Assembly: GCA_032111745.1 (NCBI GenBank)
Contig: JAULUH010000406.1
Location: forward strand, 1-5,476
From: JAULUH01 sp032111745
GTDB lineage: Bacteria > Chloroflexota > Anaerolineae > JAAEKA01
Direction of reading: 5' to 3'
Length of the DNA stretch: 5,476 bases
The notes below the pieces were generated by a model. The model made no database searches. It was not told the DNA's origin and saw only the letters and a program-made list of their open reading frames with translations. Below are positions 1 through 5,476 of the stretch, piece after piece. Each line of letters opens with the position of its first letter. The first letter of the stretch is position 1. The translations under genes were made by a program, and so were the position numbers.

Positions 1-984
1 GACCAGAGCCAGTTGACCCTATCGGCGGGCCAGCAGTTCCTGGTGAACTACGACGTGACGCTGAATGCCACCTTCGTCGATAGCGACTGGGCAGTCAGCG
101 GCTTTATCAACGTCACCAACCCCAACGCGGTGGCGGCAACCATCACCGGTGTCTCGGATGAGATCAGCGGTGTCGGCCCCGCGGCGGTGACCTGCCCCGT
201 GACCTTCCCCTATCAACTGGCTGCCGGCGCCACTCTCGAGTGCGAGTACAGCGCCTCCCTGCCCGACGGGACTGAGCGGGTCAATACCGCCACGGTGACC
301 ACCAGTGGTGATGTCCCCGGCGGCAGCGGCACGGAAGATGTCCTGTTCGGCACTCCGACGAGCAAGGTAGATGAGTGCATTGTTGTGAGCGATGACCGGT
401 ACGGTCCTCTCGGCTTTGCCTGCGAAGACCAGGATCCTCTTCCCACCTTCACCTACAGCCTGACGGTGGGCCCGTACACCACCTGCGGCGACTACACCTT
501 CACCAACGTCGCCTCCTTCGTCGCCTTCGACAGCGGTGCGACCGGCAGCGACAGCTGGAACGTACGCGTGACCGTGCCCTGCAACGGCTGCACGCTGACC
601 CCCGGCTACTGGAAGACCCATTCCAGCTACGGCCCCGCGCCCTACGACGACACCTGGGCGATGCTGGCAAACGGCGCGGACACGCCCTTCTTCCTGAGCG
701 GCCAGAGCTACTACCAGGTGCTTTGGACAGCTCCGGGCGGCAACGCCTACTACATCCTGGCGCACGCTTACATCGCGGCCCAGCTCAACCAACTGACCGG
801 CGCCGACTTCACAGCCGCACAGGCAGCGTTCGATCAGGCCACGGCCTTGTTCAACCGCTACACGCCGGCCCAGATCGCGGCCCTGAAGGGCAACCAGCCC
901 CCCAAGAAGCAGTTCACCGACCTGGCCTACACGCTGGACCAGTACAACAACGGCTACATCGGTCCCGGGCACTGCTCGGAATAG
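1..984 (+). CDS. Secreted/surface protein, C-terminal part, with Ig-like segments and a GYWKTH-type C-terminal domain (5' end outside window)
   Basis: The frame is open from base 1 and stops with TAG at 982-984, so the true start lies upstream; the TTG at 13 is only an internal codon without a ribosome binding site. Numbering residues from base 1, about 1-120 and 122-194 are rich in Thr, Val, Gly and Asn with alternating hydrophobic residues, including a W-x-V-x-G-x-I-x-V-x-N-P pattern. This resembles the beta-sandwich (DUF11/CARDB-like) modules of bacterial surface proteins. Several spaced cysteines could form disulfides, which fits export. After two Cys codons (580-582, 589-591) comes TPGYWKTH (about 598-621) and a roughly 125-residue Trp/Tyr/Ala-rich mixed helical domain ending GPGHCSE. 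The GYWKTH motif recurs in secreted proteins of Chloroflexota and Actinobacteria (from memory); its function is unknown to me. No membrane anchor or sorting signal is seen at the C-terminus, so the protein may be released or held by an unseen N-terminal part. Coding is confident, function is not. Confidence 0.85.
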   Translation, partial: DQSQLTLSAGQQFLVNYDVTLNATFVDSDWAVSGFINVTNPNAVAATITGVSDEISGVGPAAVTCPVTFPYQLAAGATLECEYSASLPDGTERVNTATVTTSGDVPGGSGTEDVLFGTPTSKVDECIVVSDDRYGPLGFACEDQDPLPTFTYSLTVGPYTTCGDYTFTNVASFVAFDSGATGSDSWNVRVTVPCNGCTLTPGYWKTHSSYGPAPYDDTWAMLANGADTPFFLSGQSYYQVLWTAPGGNAYYILAHAYIAAQLNQLTGADFTAAQAAFDQATALFNRYTPAQIAALKGNQPPKKQFTDLAYTLDQYNNGYIGPGHCSE

Positions 985-993
985 CCGGGTGAG

Positions 994-1012
994 GCGCTGC
1001 CTGAAGCAGCGC
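994..1012 (+). other. Small hairpin just after the first gene
   Basis: GCGCTGC (994-1000) pairs perfectly with GCAGCGC (1006-1012) around a 5-nt loop. It begins 9 nt after the stop codon and directly precedes a longer hairpin. It has no T-tract, so alone it is more likely an RNA 3'-end protecting structure or part of a compound terminator than an intrinsic terminator. Confidence 0.4.
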
Positions 1013-1019
1013 TAGCCAT

Positions 1020-1054
1020 GATGAGGGCAGTGGGAGAGTCCCACTGCCCTCATC
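1020..1054 (+). terminator. Perfect 16-bp hairpin, probable transcription terminator
   Basis: Bases 1020-1035 are the exact reverse complement of 1039-1054, with a GAG loop (1036-1038). The stem lies 35 nt after the TAG of the upstream gene and 27 nt before the proposed TTG of the regulator gene, where a terminator is expected. The bases that follow (TACTAACCTGGTCGTTTCTT) have only a weak, interrupted T-run. It could therefore be an atypical terminator, a bidirectional terminator or an mRNA-stabilising 3' structure. The structure is certain; its role is inferred. Confidence 0.6.
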
Positions 1055-1081
1055 TACTAACCTGGTCGTTTCTTATGGCGA

Positions 1082-1966
1082 TTGGTTGAGTACGGACTGA
1101 CGACAACAAACACCGAGCTAGTGCCGTTGAAGATAACAGACTCCATCGATCCAACCGCTGTAAATGGTTCGGCAGCGGCACGTACTGCGCACGTGGAGGC
1201 CGTGCTGGATGCCAGCACCGTCGCCGGCACGAGAGAGACCCGCGGGGTGCGGGTTCTTTTCGTGGGTAAGCGGCCTGATCTGTACGCCGTGCTCTGGCGC
1301 AAGTTGGGCCTGCGCGGCGTTGACATGGCCTTCGCGACGAGCCAGGCCCAGGCTATGCGAGAAGCCATCCAGAGTCCACCGGATGCGATCATCGTGGATG
1401 GTGTATCCATGGTGAGCAGGCGGCGGGCGTTCGGTGCCCTGCGACGGGTTGCGCCGCTGGCGACTCTCATCCTCATCGACGACGGCACCTCGGCGCCGGA
1501 GGACCGGGCGATCGACGTGCTCCTGCAACCGCCGGTGGCATGGCAGACGCTGGCCGGCCTCCTGGAGCAGCCCAGGAAGGTCGAAGATGTAATCGTCTCC
1601 GGGCCATTCCGGCTGTGCATCAGCAGCCGGACCCTGACCGGCCTATGCGGGGAGAAACGGCTGTCGCCGATGCTGTGCGATCTGATGGCCTGCTTCGTGC
1701 GTCATCCCGGCGAGGTGTTGACACGGCCAGTGCTCATGCGGGAGGTGTGGAGGACGAGCTACGTGGGGGACACGCGCACCCTGGACGTGCATGTGAGGTG
1801 GCTGCGGAGGATCGTGGAGCCAGAGCCGTCCAGGCCGGTGATCATAGTCACCAGGCAGGGTGCCGGGTACGTGTTCATGCCAGGGGAGTGCTCCATGGTT
1901 GATCTCCTGGAAAGTGGAGTTCGTCGGTCATACGTTGACGAGGCAGTGCAGCGAACAGATAGGTGA
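1082..1966 (+). CDS. OmpR/PhoB-type transcriptional regulator with degenerate receiver domain
   Basis: This is a predicted DNA-binding cytoplasmic regulator of up to 294 residues. Residues about 56-165 have the alternating strand/helix pattern of a response-regulator receiver (VRVLFVG as strand 1, AIIVD as strand 3, LLQPP near the end). D106 sits where the phospho-acceptor Asp belongs. The usual acidic pair after strand 1 is replaced by KR (63-64), and the conserved Lys of the K-P pair is Gln (Q149-P150). Phosphorylation in the standard way is therefore doubtful. Residues about 170-267 form a good Trans_reg_C winged helix: recognition helix around TRTLDVHVRWLRR (231-243), then the wing with TRQGAGYVF (257-265). 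No sensor kinase gene is visible. The start is uncertain: TTG at 1082 has no clear ribosome binding site and would give about 54 extra residues before the receiver. GTG codons at 1193, 1202 and 1247 are alternatives. A tail of about 27 residues follows the winged helix. It may control the lipoprotein genes downstream, but only position suggests this. Confidence 0.85.
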   Translation: MVEYGLTTTNTELVPLKITDSIDPTAVNGSAAARTAHVEAVLDASTVAGTRETRGVRVLFVGKRPDLYAVLWRKLGLRGVDMAFATSQAQAMREAIQSPPDAIIVDGVSMVSRRRAFGALRRVAPLATLILIDDGTSAPEDRAIDVLLQPPVAWQTLAGLLEQPRKVEDVIVSGPFRLCISSRTLTGLCGEKRLSPMLCDLMACFVRHPGEVLTRPVLMREVWRTSYVGDTRTLDVHVRWLRRIVEPEPSRPVIIVTRQGAGYVFMPGECSMVDLLESGVRRSYVDEAVQRTDR

Positions 1967-2092
1967 CTATACGCGAGATCCTGCTTGCGCTCCCAGGGGA
2001 CAACAGATAGCATACCGACAAGCAAAGCAGCGGAGAACGACGCCATGACCGGCGCTTGCGGAGGCCATCGCGTATCTCACTTGAAGCTAAGG

Positions 2093-2203
2093 AATTGAGG
2101 AATCACTGTCATGAAACGCACCCTACTCATAGGCGCAATCGCAACCTCGCACCTGCTGGTAGCCTGCGCCACGCCGGCGCCACCGGCGGCAACCCCGGAA
2201 CCG
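2093..2203 (+). repeat. Leader block, copy 1 (ribosome binding site, lipoprotein signal peptide, start of linker)
   Basis: This block runs from 18 nt before the ATG to codon 31 of the META lipoprotein and resembles bases 4109-4219 without gaps. By eye, 12 of 18 upstream bases, 43 of the first 57 coding bases and 20 of the first 31 residues match. The GAGG core stands 10 nt before the ATG in both copies, and the lipobox Cys is residue 19 in both. It may reflect an old duplication or domain swap; shared constraint on signal peptides is the alternative. Confidence 0.45.
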
Positions 2204-3493
2204 ACCCCTGCGCCGGAAGCGACTGCAGTCGACGAGACGCCAACGCCTGCCGCGGAGGCTGCGCCGGTCGACGCCGGCGTCATCCCGGCTGAAGCGCTGA
2301 TGAACGCGACCTACAGCGGCATCTACGACGTGCCAATTACCCTGACCGGGGGGCTGTACGAAGGCAAACCGGTCGAGGGCGATCCCGCCCGGCCCACCGT
2401 GCAGTATATCGAGGGCGCTGAGCTGGTCGGCGACCTGGATGGGGACGGCGTTGAGGACACCGTCGTCTTTCTTCTAGAAAGGGGCGGTGGCTCCGGTGCT
2501 TTCACCTACGTGGCCGCTCAACTCAATCGCGAGGGCCAGCTGGTCGATGCCGGCGCCGTGCGGATCGAGGATCGCATAGGGGTCAAGTCGGCGGCAATCG
2601 CCGATGGCCAGGTGGAGCTGGAGATCATCACCCAGGGGCCGGGGGACGCAGCCTGCTGCGGTAGCCACAAAGTGCGCAAGGCCTACGCCCTGCAGGAGGG
2701 CCAGCTGGCCGAGCTAGCCGGCGACGAGCAGGAGTTGGTGAGGCTCTCGGCAGCTGACCTCGCGGGCACCGGCTGGACCCTGGTAGAGCTCAACACCGAT
2801 CAACCGGCGCTGGCGGATACAGAGGTGACCATCAATTTCGGCAACGGGCAGATCAGTGGCTCCGGTGGCTGCAACAACTACACCGGCAGCTTCAGCCTGG
2901 GCGACGTTAGTCCCTTGTTCATGACCACAGGGCCGGTCGCAGCGACCCAACAAAGCTGTCCTGACCCCATGGCCTCCCAGGAAACCGCCTATTTCACTGC
3001 GCTGGAACGGATCAGTCACTGGGGCTATGTGTTCGGCCGGCTGGCCCTCTACTACAAAGATGACGGCGGCGAGACCGGCCGGCTCTTATTTGCCCCGCAG
3101 GCGACGCCTGATGCCGGCGCGCTCGAGCTGATGCCTCCGCCTACCGAAGATCTGACGATGCTCCGTGCCAATCCCTGGCAGTGGGTTTCGTTCACCAGCC
3201 CGGTGGAAGCGTTCGACATCGAAGACCCGTCCAGCTATCGCCTGACCTTCAACACCGACGCGACGCTGGCGATCACGGCCGACTGCAATGACGTCGTGGG
3301 CTTCTACCAGGGCGAGTCCGGCGACGCCTTGACCGTCATCGTCGGGCCAGTGATCCTGGCGGATTGCGGTTCGGGATCGCGCAGCGATCAGTTCGTCAAG
3401 CTGCTGGGCAGTGCCGCTTCGTACTTCTTCCGGGACGGCAACGGGCTTCTATTGATGGCGATCGTGAGACTAGATGAGCCCACAAAAGTCTAG
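2111..3493 (+). CDS. Lipoprotein with Ca-loop-like motif and two META-type domains
   Basis: This 460-residue protein is probably exported and lipid-anchored on the outside of the membrane. GAGG at 2097-2100 supports the ATG at 2111. The signal peptide (MKRTLLIGAIATSHLLVAC) ends in lipobox L-V-A-C with Cys19. A Pro/Thr/Ala/Glu-rich linker covers about 20-58. Residues 108-116 read DLDGDGVED, a calcium-loop pattern as in FG-GAP/VCBS-like repeats. A Cys pair (182-183) sits in a G-D-A-A-C-C-G context before a strand-rich stretch. Residues about 214-328 match the META/HslJ family: L-A-G-T-G-W-T-L start, G-C-N-N-Y-T-G (253-259), A-T-Q-Q-S-C (278-283) and a final L-x-L-Y-Y strand. Residues about 351-453 look like a second, divergent META copy: W-Q-W-V start, D-C-N (391-393), Cys419 and a final L-L-L-M strand. 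META domains occur in HslJ and related envelope proteins; their biochemical role is poorly defined. The stop TAG (3491-3493) is 48 nt before the GTG start preferred for the next gene, suggesting an operon. Confidence 0.92.
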   Translation: MKRTLLIGAIATSHLLVACATPAPPAATPEPTPAPEATAVDETPTPAAEAAPVDAGVIPAEALMNATYSGIYDVPITLTGGLYEGKPVEGDPARPTVQYIEGAELVGDLDGDGVEDTVVFLLERGGGSGAFTYVAAQLNREGQLVDAGAVRIEDRIGVKSAAIADGQVELEIITQGPGDAACCGSHKVRKAYALQEGQLAELAGDEQELVRLSAADLAGTGWTLVELNTDQPALADTEVTINFGNGQISGSGGCNNYTGSFSLGDVSPLFMTTGPVAATQQSCPDPMASQETAYFTALERISHWGYVFGRLALYYKDDGGETGRLLFAPQATPDAGALELMPPPTEDLTMLRANPWQWVSFTSPVEAFDIEDPSSYRLTFNTDATLAITADCNDVVGFYQGESGDALTVIVGPVILADCGSGSRSDQFVKLLGSAASYFFRDGNGLLLMAIVRLDEPTKV

Positions 3494-3530
3494 CGGAATC
3501 CCTCTCGACGTCGAATGCTGGGTACATTCC

Positions 3531-3534
3531 GGAG
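3531..3534 (+). promoter_or_regulatory. GGAG ribosome binding site that favours a GTG start at 3542
   Basis: GGAG lies 7 nt before GTG 3542, an ideal spacing. The longer in-frame option, ATG at 3515, has no comparable purine motif upstream. The ATG at 3540 that overlaps the GTG is in another frame. The later in-frame ATG at 3599 would leave only 10 residues before the lipobox Cys, too few for a signal peptide. Confidence 0.6.
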
Positions 3535-3541
3535 AACATAT

Positions 3542-4093
3542 GTGGACCTATTTAGGGACGGTAGGCGCAAGAGGAACAGATACCTGAGTGGCCTCATCAT
3601 GCTTTTCGTCACGCTGTACCTGGCCGGATGCAGCGGACAGACCGGCGACTATGTTGCCGCATCATCCATCAGCCGGAATGGGTTCGCCAGGGATGCGCAG
3701 GCCATGCGCAAGATGGATGGCCAGGAAGTGAAGCTTTGGGGCTTCGTTGACTACGGCAACCTGTACGGAGACGAAAGCGCGAAAAAGACTCTGGGCGACT
3801 GGTGGAGCGGCGAGGGGCCGACCGCAACGACCTGGCGTTTCAACCTGAAGGCGAGAGAGGATGACCAAACAGGGCAGTCGTTCGCGGTGCACGTTCCCAA
3901 CGACCAGGGGCGAGACGACCTTCTCAGGATGTTTGTCGCGGGCGCTGAAGCACAGAAACCAACCAAGGTCTTTCTGCAGGGAAGGATATTCACGTTCGAT
4001 GCACCGACAAATGCCGCCCCCCTTACCAGGCTGCGCATGGAACTGGGGTCTTCAGACGACATCCTGCTTGAGCTTCCAGAGGAGAAGAGATAG
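3542..4093 (+). CDS. Small lipoprotein, possible OB-fold protein of unknown function
   Basis: This encodes 183 residues from the GTG at 3542, or 192 from ATG 3515. The N-terminus has a basic stretch (R-R-K-R-N-R), a hydrophobic core (LSGLIMLFVTLY) and lipobox L-A-G-C with Cys30, so it should be a membrane-anchored lipoprotein outside the cytoplasm. The mature part begins with a short polar stretch, then G-Q-E-V-K-L-W-G-F-V (60-69), a W-R-F-N-L-K strand, K-V-F-L-Q-G-R-I-F-T-F (142-152) and a final strand pair near L-R-M-E-L and I-L-L-E-L. The order of strands, with 'GQEVKLWGFV' and 'KVFLQGRI', resembles small OB-fold (tRNA_anti-like/BOF-like) proteins. That assignment is inference from pattern only; no catalytic motif is visible. 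There is no cysteine after the lipobox. It sits between two larger lipoproteins, ending 33 nt before the next ATG, so it is likely co-transcribed and may act in the same envelope compartment. I do not recognise the family with certainty. Confidence 0.82.
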   Translation: MDLFRDGRRKRNRYLSGLIMLFVTLYLAGCSGQTGDYVAASSISRNGFARDAQAMRKMDGQEVKLWGFVDYGNLYGDESAKKTLGDWWSGEGPTATTWRFNLKAREDDQTGQSFAVHVPNDQGRDDLLRMFVAGAEAQKPTKVFLQGRIFTFDAPTNAAPLTRLRMELGSSDDILLELPEEKR

Positions 4094-4108
4094 TATGCGG
4101 GCAAGCGA

Positions 4109-4219
4109 AATGGAGGGATTTCAGCCATGAAACACGCCCTACTCATCATCGCGATAGCAGCTTCGCTGCTCATGGGAGCCTGCGTTGTCCCTGCGCCGCC
4201 GGCGACAACCCCGCAACCA
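4109..4219 (+). repeat. Leader block, copy 2 (ribosome binding site, lipoprotein signal peptide, start of linker)
   Basis: This is the counterpart of bases 2093-2203, aligned without gaps from 18 nt before the ATG to codon 31. Spacing of GAGG (4113-4116) to the start and of the start to the lipobox Cys is identical in the two copies. Similarity fades after residue 31, where the two linkers diverge. Confidence 0.45.
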
Positions 4220-5476
4220 CCGCCAGGGCTCACCTCAGAACCGGCAACTGAATCGCCGGATGATGCAGAATCCATGACCGCCGGCATGGATCAGGCGGCA
4301 TGGGGTGCCGTGCTGTCGCAGTGGGTCGCGCCGGACAGCCCCCAGTGCGACGCGCCTGGCGGCGTGCTGCTGGTGGCCTCGCCTGCCGGACGCTACCTGA
4401 AGGCGGCCGGCGTCGCCAGCCTGGAGGATGGGCGCCCGGTGCAGGCAACCGATCACTTCCAGATCGGCAGCAACACCAAGGCCTTCACGGTTGCGCTGGC
4501 CCTGCTGCTCCAGGAAGAGGGCATCCTCTCCCTGGACGATCCCTTGAGCAAGTGGCTGCCCGACCTGGCCGCCCGCGTCCCCAACGGCGACCAGGTGACA
4601 CTGCGCCAGCTGGCCGGCAACACCTCAGGCATCTGGGATTACGCCGATCCGCTGATGGAACCGGTGATCTTCGCCAACGATCAGGAGGGGCTGGCCCAAT
4701 CCTACAGGCCCGAGGAGCTGGTCGAATACGCCATCGCCAACGGCAAGCCCGACTTTGCGCCCGGCGAGGGCTGGCACTACAGCAGCACCAACTTCATCCT
4801 CCTGGGCATGGTGATCGAGGCGGCCACGGGCCAATCACTGGCCGAGCTCTACCAGGCGCGCATCTTCGATCCGCTGGGGATGGCAGACACGAGCTATCTG
4901 GAGGGCTCGCCGGAACCGGGTTCCATCGTCGATGGCTACTACAAGATCCCGGGCGGCGAGCTGGCCAACATGACCAACTGGAACGCCACCCAGGGCGGCG
5001 CAGCCGGCGCCATCGTCAGCACAGCCGAGGACGTGGCCCGCTGGGCCGCCGGCCTCCTTGGCGGCGAGCTCTTCCAGGAGGAAGCAACCCTGGCCGAGAT
5101 GCTGGATTTCCGGGAGTTGACCCCTGGGGAGGGTAGCCTGGTTTTCGCCGGCTACGGGCTGGGCCTCATCTCCTATGGCGCATCGGGTTTCCACGCCATT
5201 GGCCATGCCGGCCAGACGCCTGGTTTCCAGTCCATCTGGTTCCACGTGCCGGAAGCGCAGACAACCGTGGTGTTTCTCACCAACTCCGGCTCCTGCCAGG
5301 CCGGTGTGCTGCCCTTGACCCTGGCTCCGGAGACCTTCGGGTTGGAACCGGCGGCGGAAGCAACCGCGTCCTGCGCCAACTTCGATCTCCCCTTCCCGCG
5401 GCCGGAACCGGACTACGACGCCAAGCGGCCGCGCGACCTCAGCCCCTTTGCCGATGCCCTGGCCGGATTGGCGACG
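4127..5476 (+). CDS. Beta-lactamase/PBP-type serine hydrolase lipoprotein (3' end outside window)
   Basis: The ATG at 4127 follows GGAGG (4112-4116) by 10 nt, and the frame stays open for 450 codons to the window edge. A signal peptide (MKHALLIIAIAASLLMGAC) ends in lipobox M-G-A-C with Cys19; a Pro/Thr-rich linker covers about 20-55. From about residue 58 the protein matches the PF00144 beta-lactamase family (class C, EstB, D-Ala-D-Ala carboxypeptidase relatives). Visible marks are FQIGSNTKAFT with the S-x-x-K nucleophile motif at S115-K118, N-T-S-G-I-W-D-Y (165-172) where H-T-S-G is usual, and Y-S-S (218-220) where Y-S-N/Y-A-N is usual, followed by T-N-F-I-L-L-G. H-A-G-Q-T-P-G (360-366) takes the place of the K-T-G triad. 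The protein probably cleaves or transfers an ester, amide or peptide bond outside the membrane; peptidoglycan peptides are possible but the substrate cannot be read from sequence. True beta-lactam resistance is unlikely because the motifs fit the esterase/peptidase branch. The core fold seems complete near residue 400; an extra tail with Cys416 runs beyond the edge. Confidence 0.9.
   Translation, partial: MKHALLIIAIAASLLMGACVVPAPPATTPQPPPGLTSEPATESPDDAESMTAGMDQAAWGAVLSQWVAPDSPQCDAPGGVLLVASPAGRYLKAAGVASLEDGRPVQATDHFQIGSNTKAFTVALALLLQEEGILSLDDPLSKWLPDLAARVPNGDQVTLRQLAGNTSGIWDYADPLMEPVIFANDQEGLAQSYRPEELVEYAIANGKPDFAPGEGWHYSSTNFILLGMVIEAATGQSLAELYQARIFDPLGMADTSYLEGSPEPGSIVDGYYKIPGGELANMTNWNATQGGAAGAIVSTAEDVARWAAGLLGGELFQEEATLAEMLDFRELTPGEGSLVFAGYGLGLISYGASGFHAIGHAGQTPGFQSIWFHVPEAQTTVVFLTNSGSCQAGVLPLTLAPETFGLEPAAEATASCANFDLPFPRPEPDYDAKRPRDLSPFADALAGLAT

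Noticed and set aside
19..972. Open frame of 317 codons on the - strand opposite the first gene
   Set aside because: The + strand frame has clear secreted-protein features and motifs. The - frame is a low-complexity Gly/Val/Ala/Arg reading without domain pattern, typical of an antisense shadow in GC-rich DNA.
1935..1963. TTGACG (1935-1940) with GATAGG 17 nt later as a promoter for the lipoprotein genes
   Set aside because: The -35 match is good, but the -10 matches only 3 of 6 bases and the site lies inside the end of the regulator gene; too weak to list as a feature.
3505..3514. 10-nt palindrome TCGACGTCGA between the META lipoprotein and the small lipoprotein
   Set aside because: Short self-complementary words like this are expected by chance in GC-rich DNA, and there is no second copy or flanking signal to support an operator.
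3515..3541. ATG at 3515 as the start of the small lipoprotein
   Set aside because: It has no ribosome binding site, whereas GTG 3542 has GGAG at 7 nt. The extra nine residues are not needed for the signal peptide. It remains possible.
3751..4287. Open frame of 178 codons on the - strand across two lipoprotein genes
   Set aside because: Its partial likeness to another - strand frame at 2077-2283 is explained by the related leader blocks on the + strand, not by real genes.
4300..5136. Open frame of 278 codons on the + strand, out of phase with the serine hydrolase
   Set aside because: It is Arg/Gly/Pro-rich with no motif, while the overlapping frame from 4127 holds a signal peptide, S-x-x-K and other family motifs.

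Overview
The window is GC-rich bacterial DNA with all genes on the + strand. It holds five coding regions: a secreted or surface protein cut by the left edge, an OmpR-type regulator, and three consecutive lipoproteins, the last cut by the right edge. Lipobox signal peptides followed by Pro/Thr/Ala/Glu-rich linkers, META domains, a GYWKTH-type secreted C-terminus and a PF00144 serine hydrolase are a mix I associate with Chloroflexota (Anaerolineae or Caldilineae-like). That placement is inference, because no marker gene is present.

Region by region: bases 1-984 are the C-terminal part of an extracellular protein with Ig-like or DUF11-like beta-sandwich segments and a Cys/Trp/Tyr-rich C-terminal domain. 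Bases 985-1081 hold two hairpins, the second a perfect 16-bp stem with a 3-nt loop that probably ends transcription. Bases 1082-1966 encode a transcription factor with a degenerate receiver domain and an intact OmpR/PhoB winged helix. Bases 1967-2110 are a 144-nt gap with no RNA gene or convincing promoter. Bases 2111-3493 encode a lipoprotein with a Ca-loop-like motif and two META-type domains, the second divergent. Bases 3542-4093 encode a small lipoprotein that may be an OB-fold protein. From 4127 to the right edge runs a beta-lactamase/penicillin-binding-protein-type serine hydrolase lipoprotein.

The three lipoprotein genes lie 48 and 33 nt apart and probably form one transcription unit encoding cell-envelope proteins. 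The preceding one-domain-degenerate regulator may control it, but only position supports that. The first and third lipoproteins share a related block covering the ribosome binding site, signal peptide and start of the linker, as if one export leader was copied onto two unrelated domains. No mobile element, tRNA, rRNA or CRISPR array was seen, and nothing here amounts to a clearly new system. The least explained parts are the C-terminal domain of the first protein, the non-canonical regulator and the small lipoprotein.
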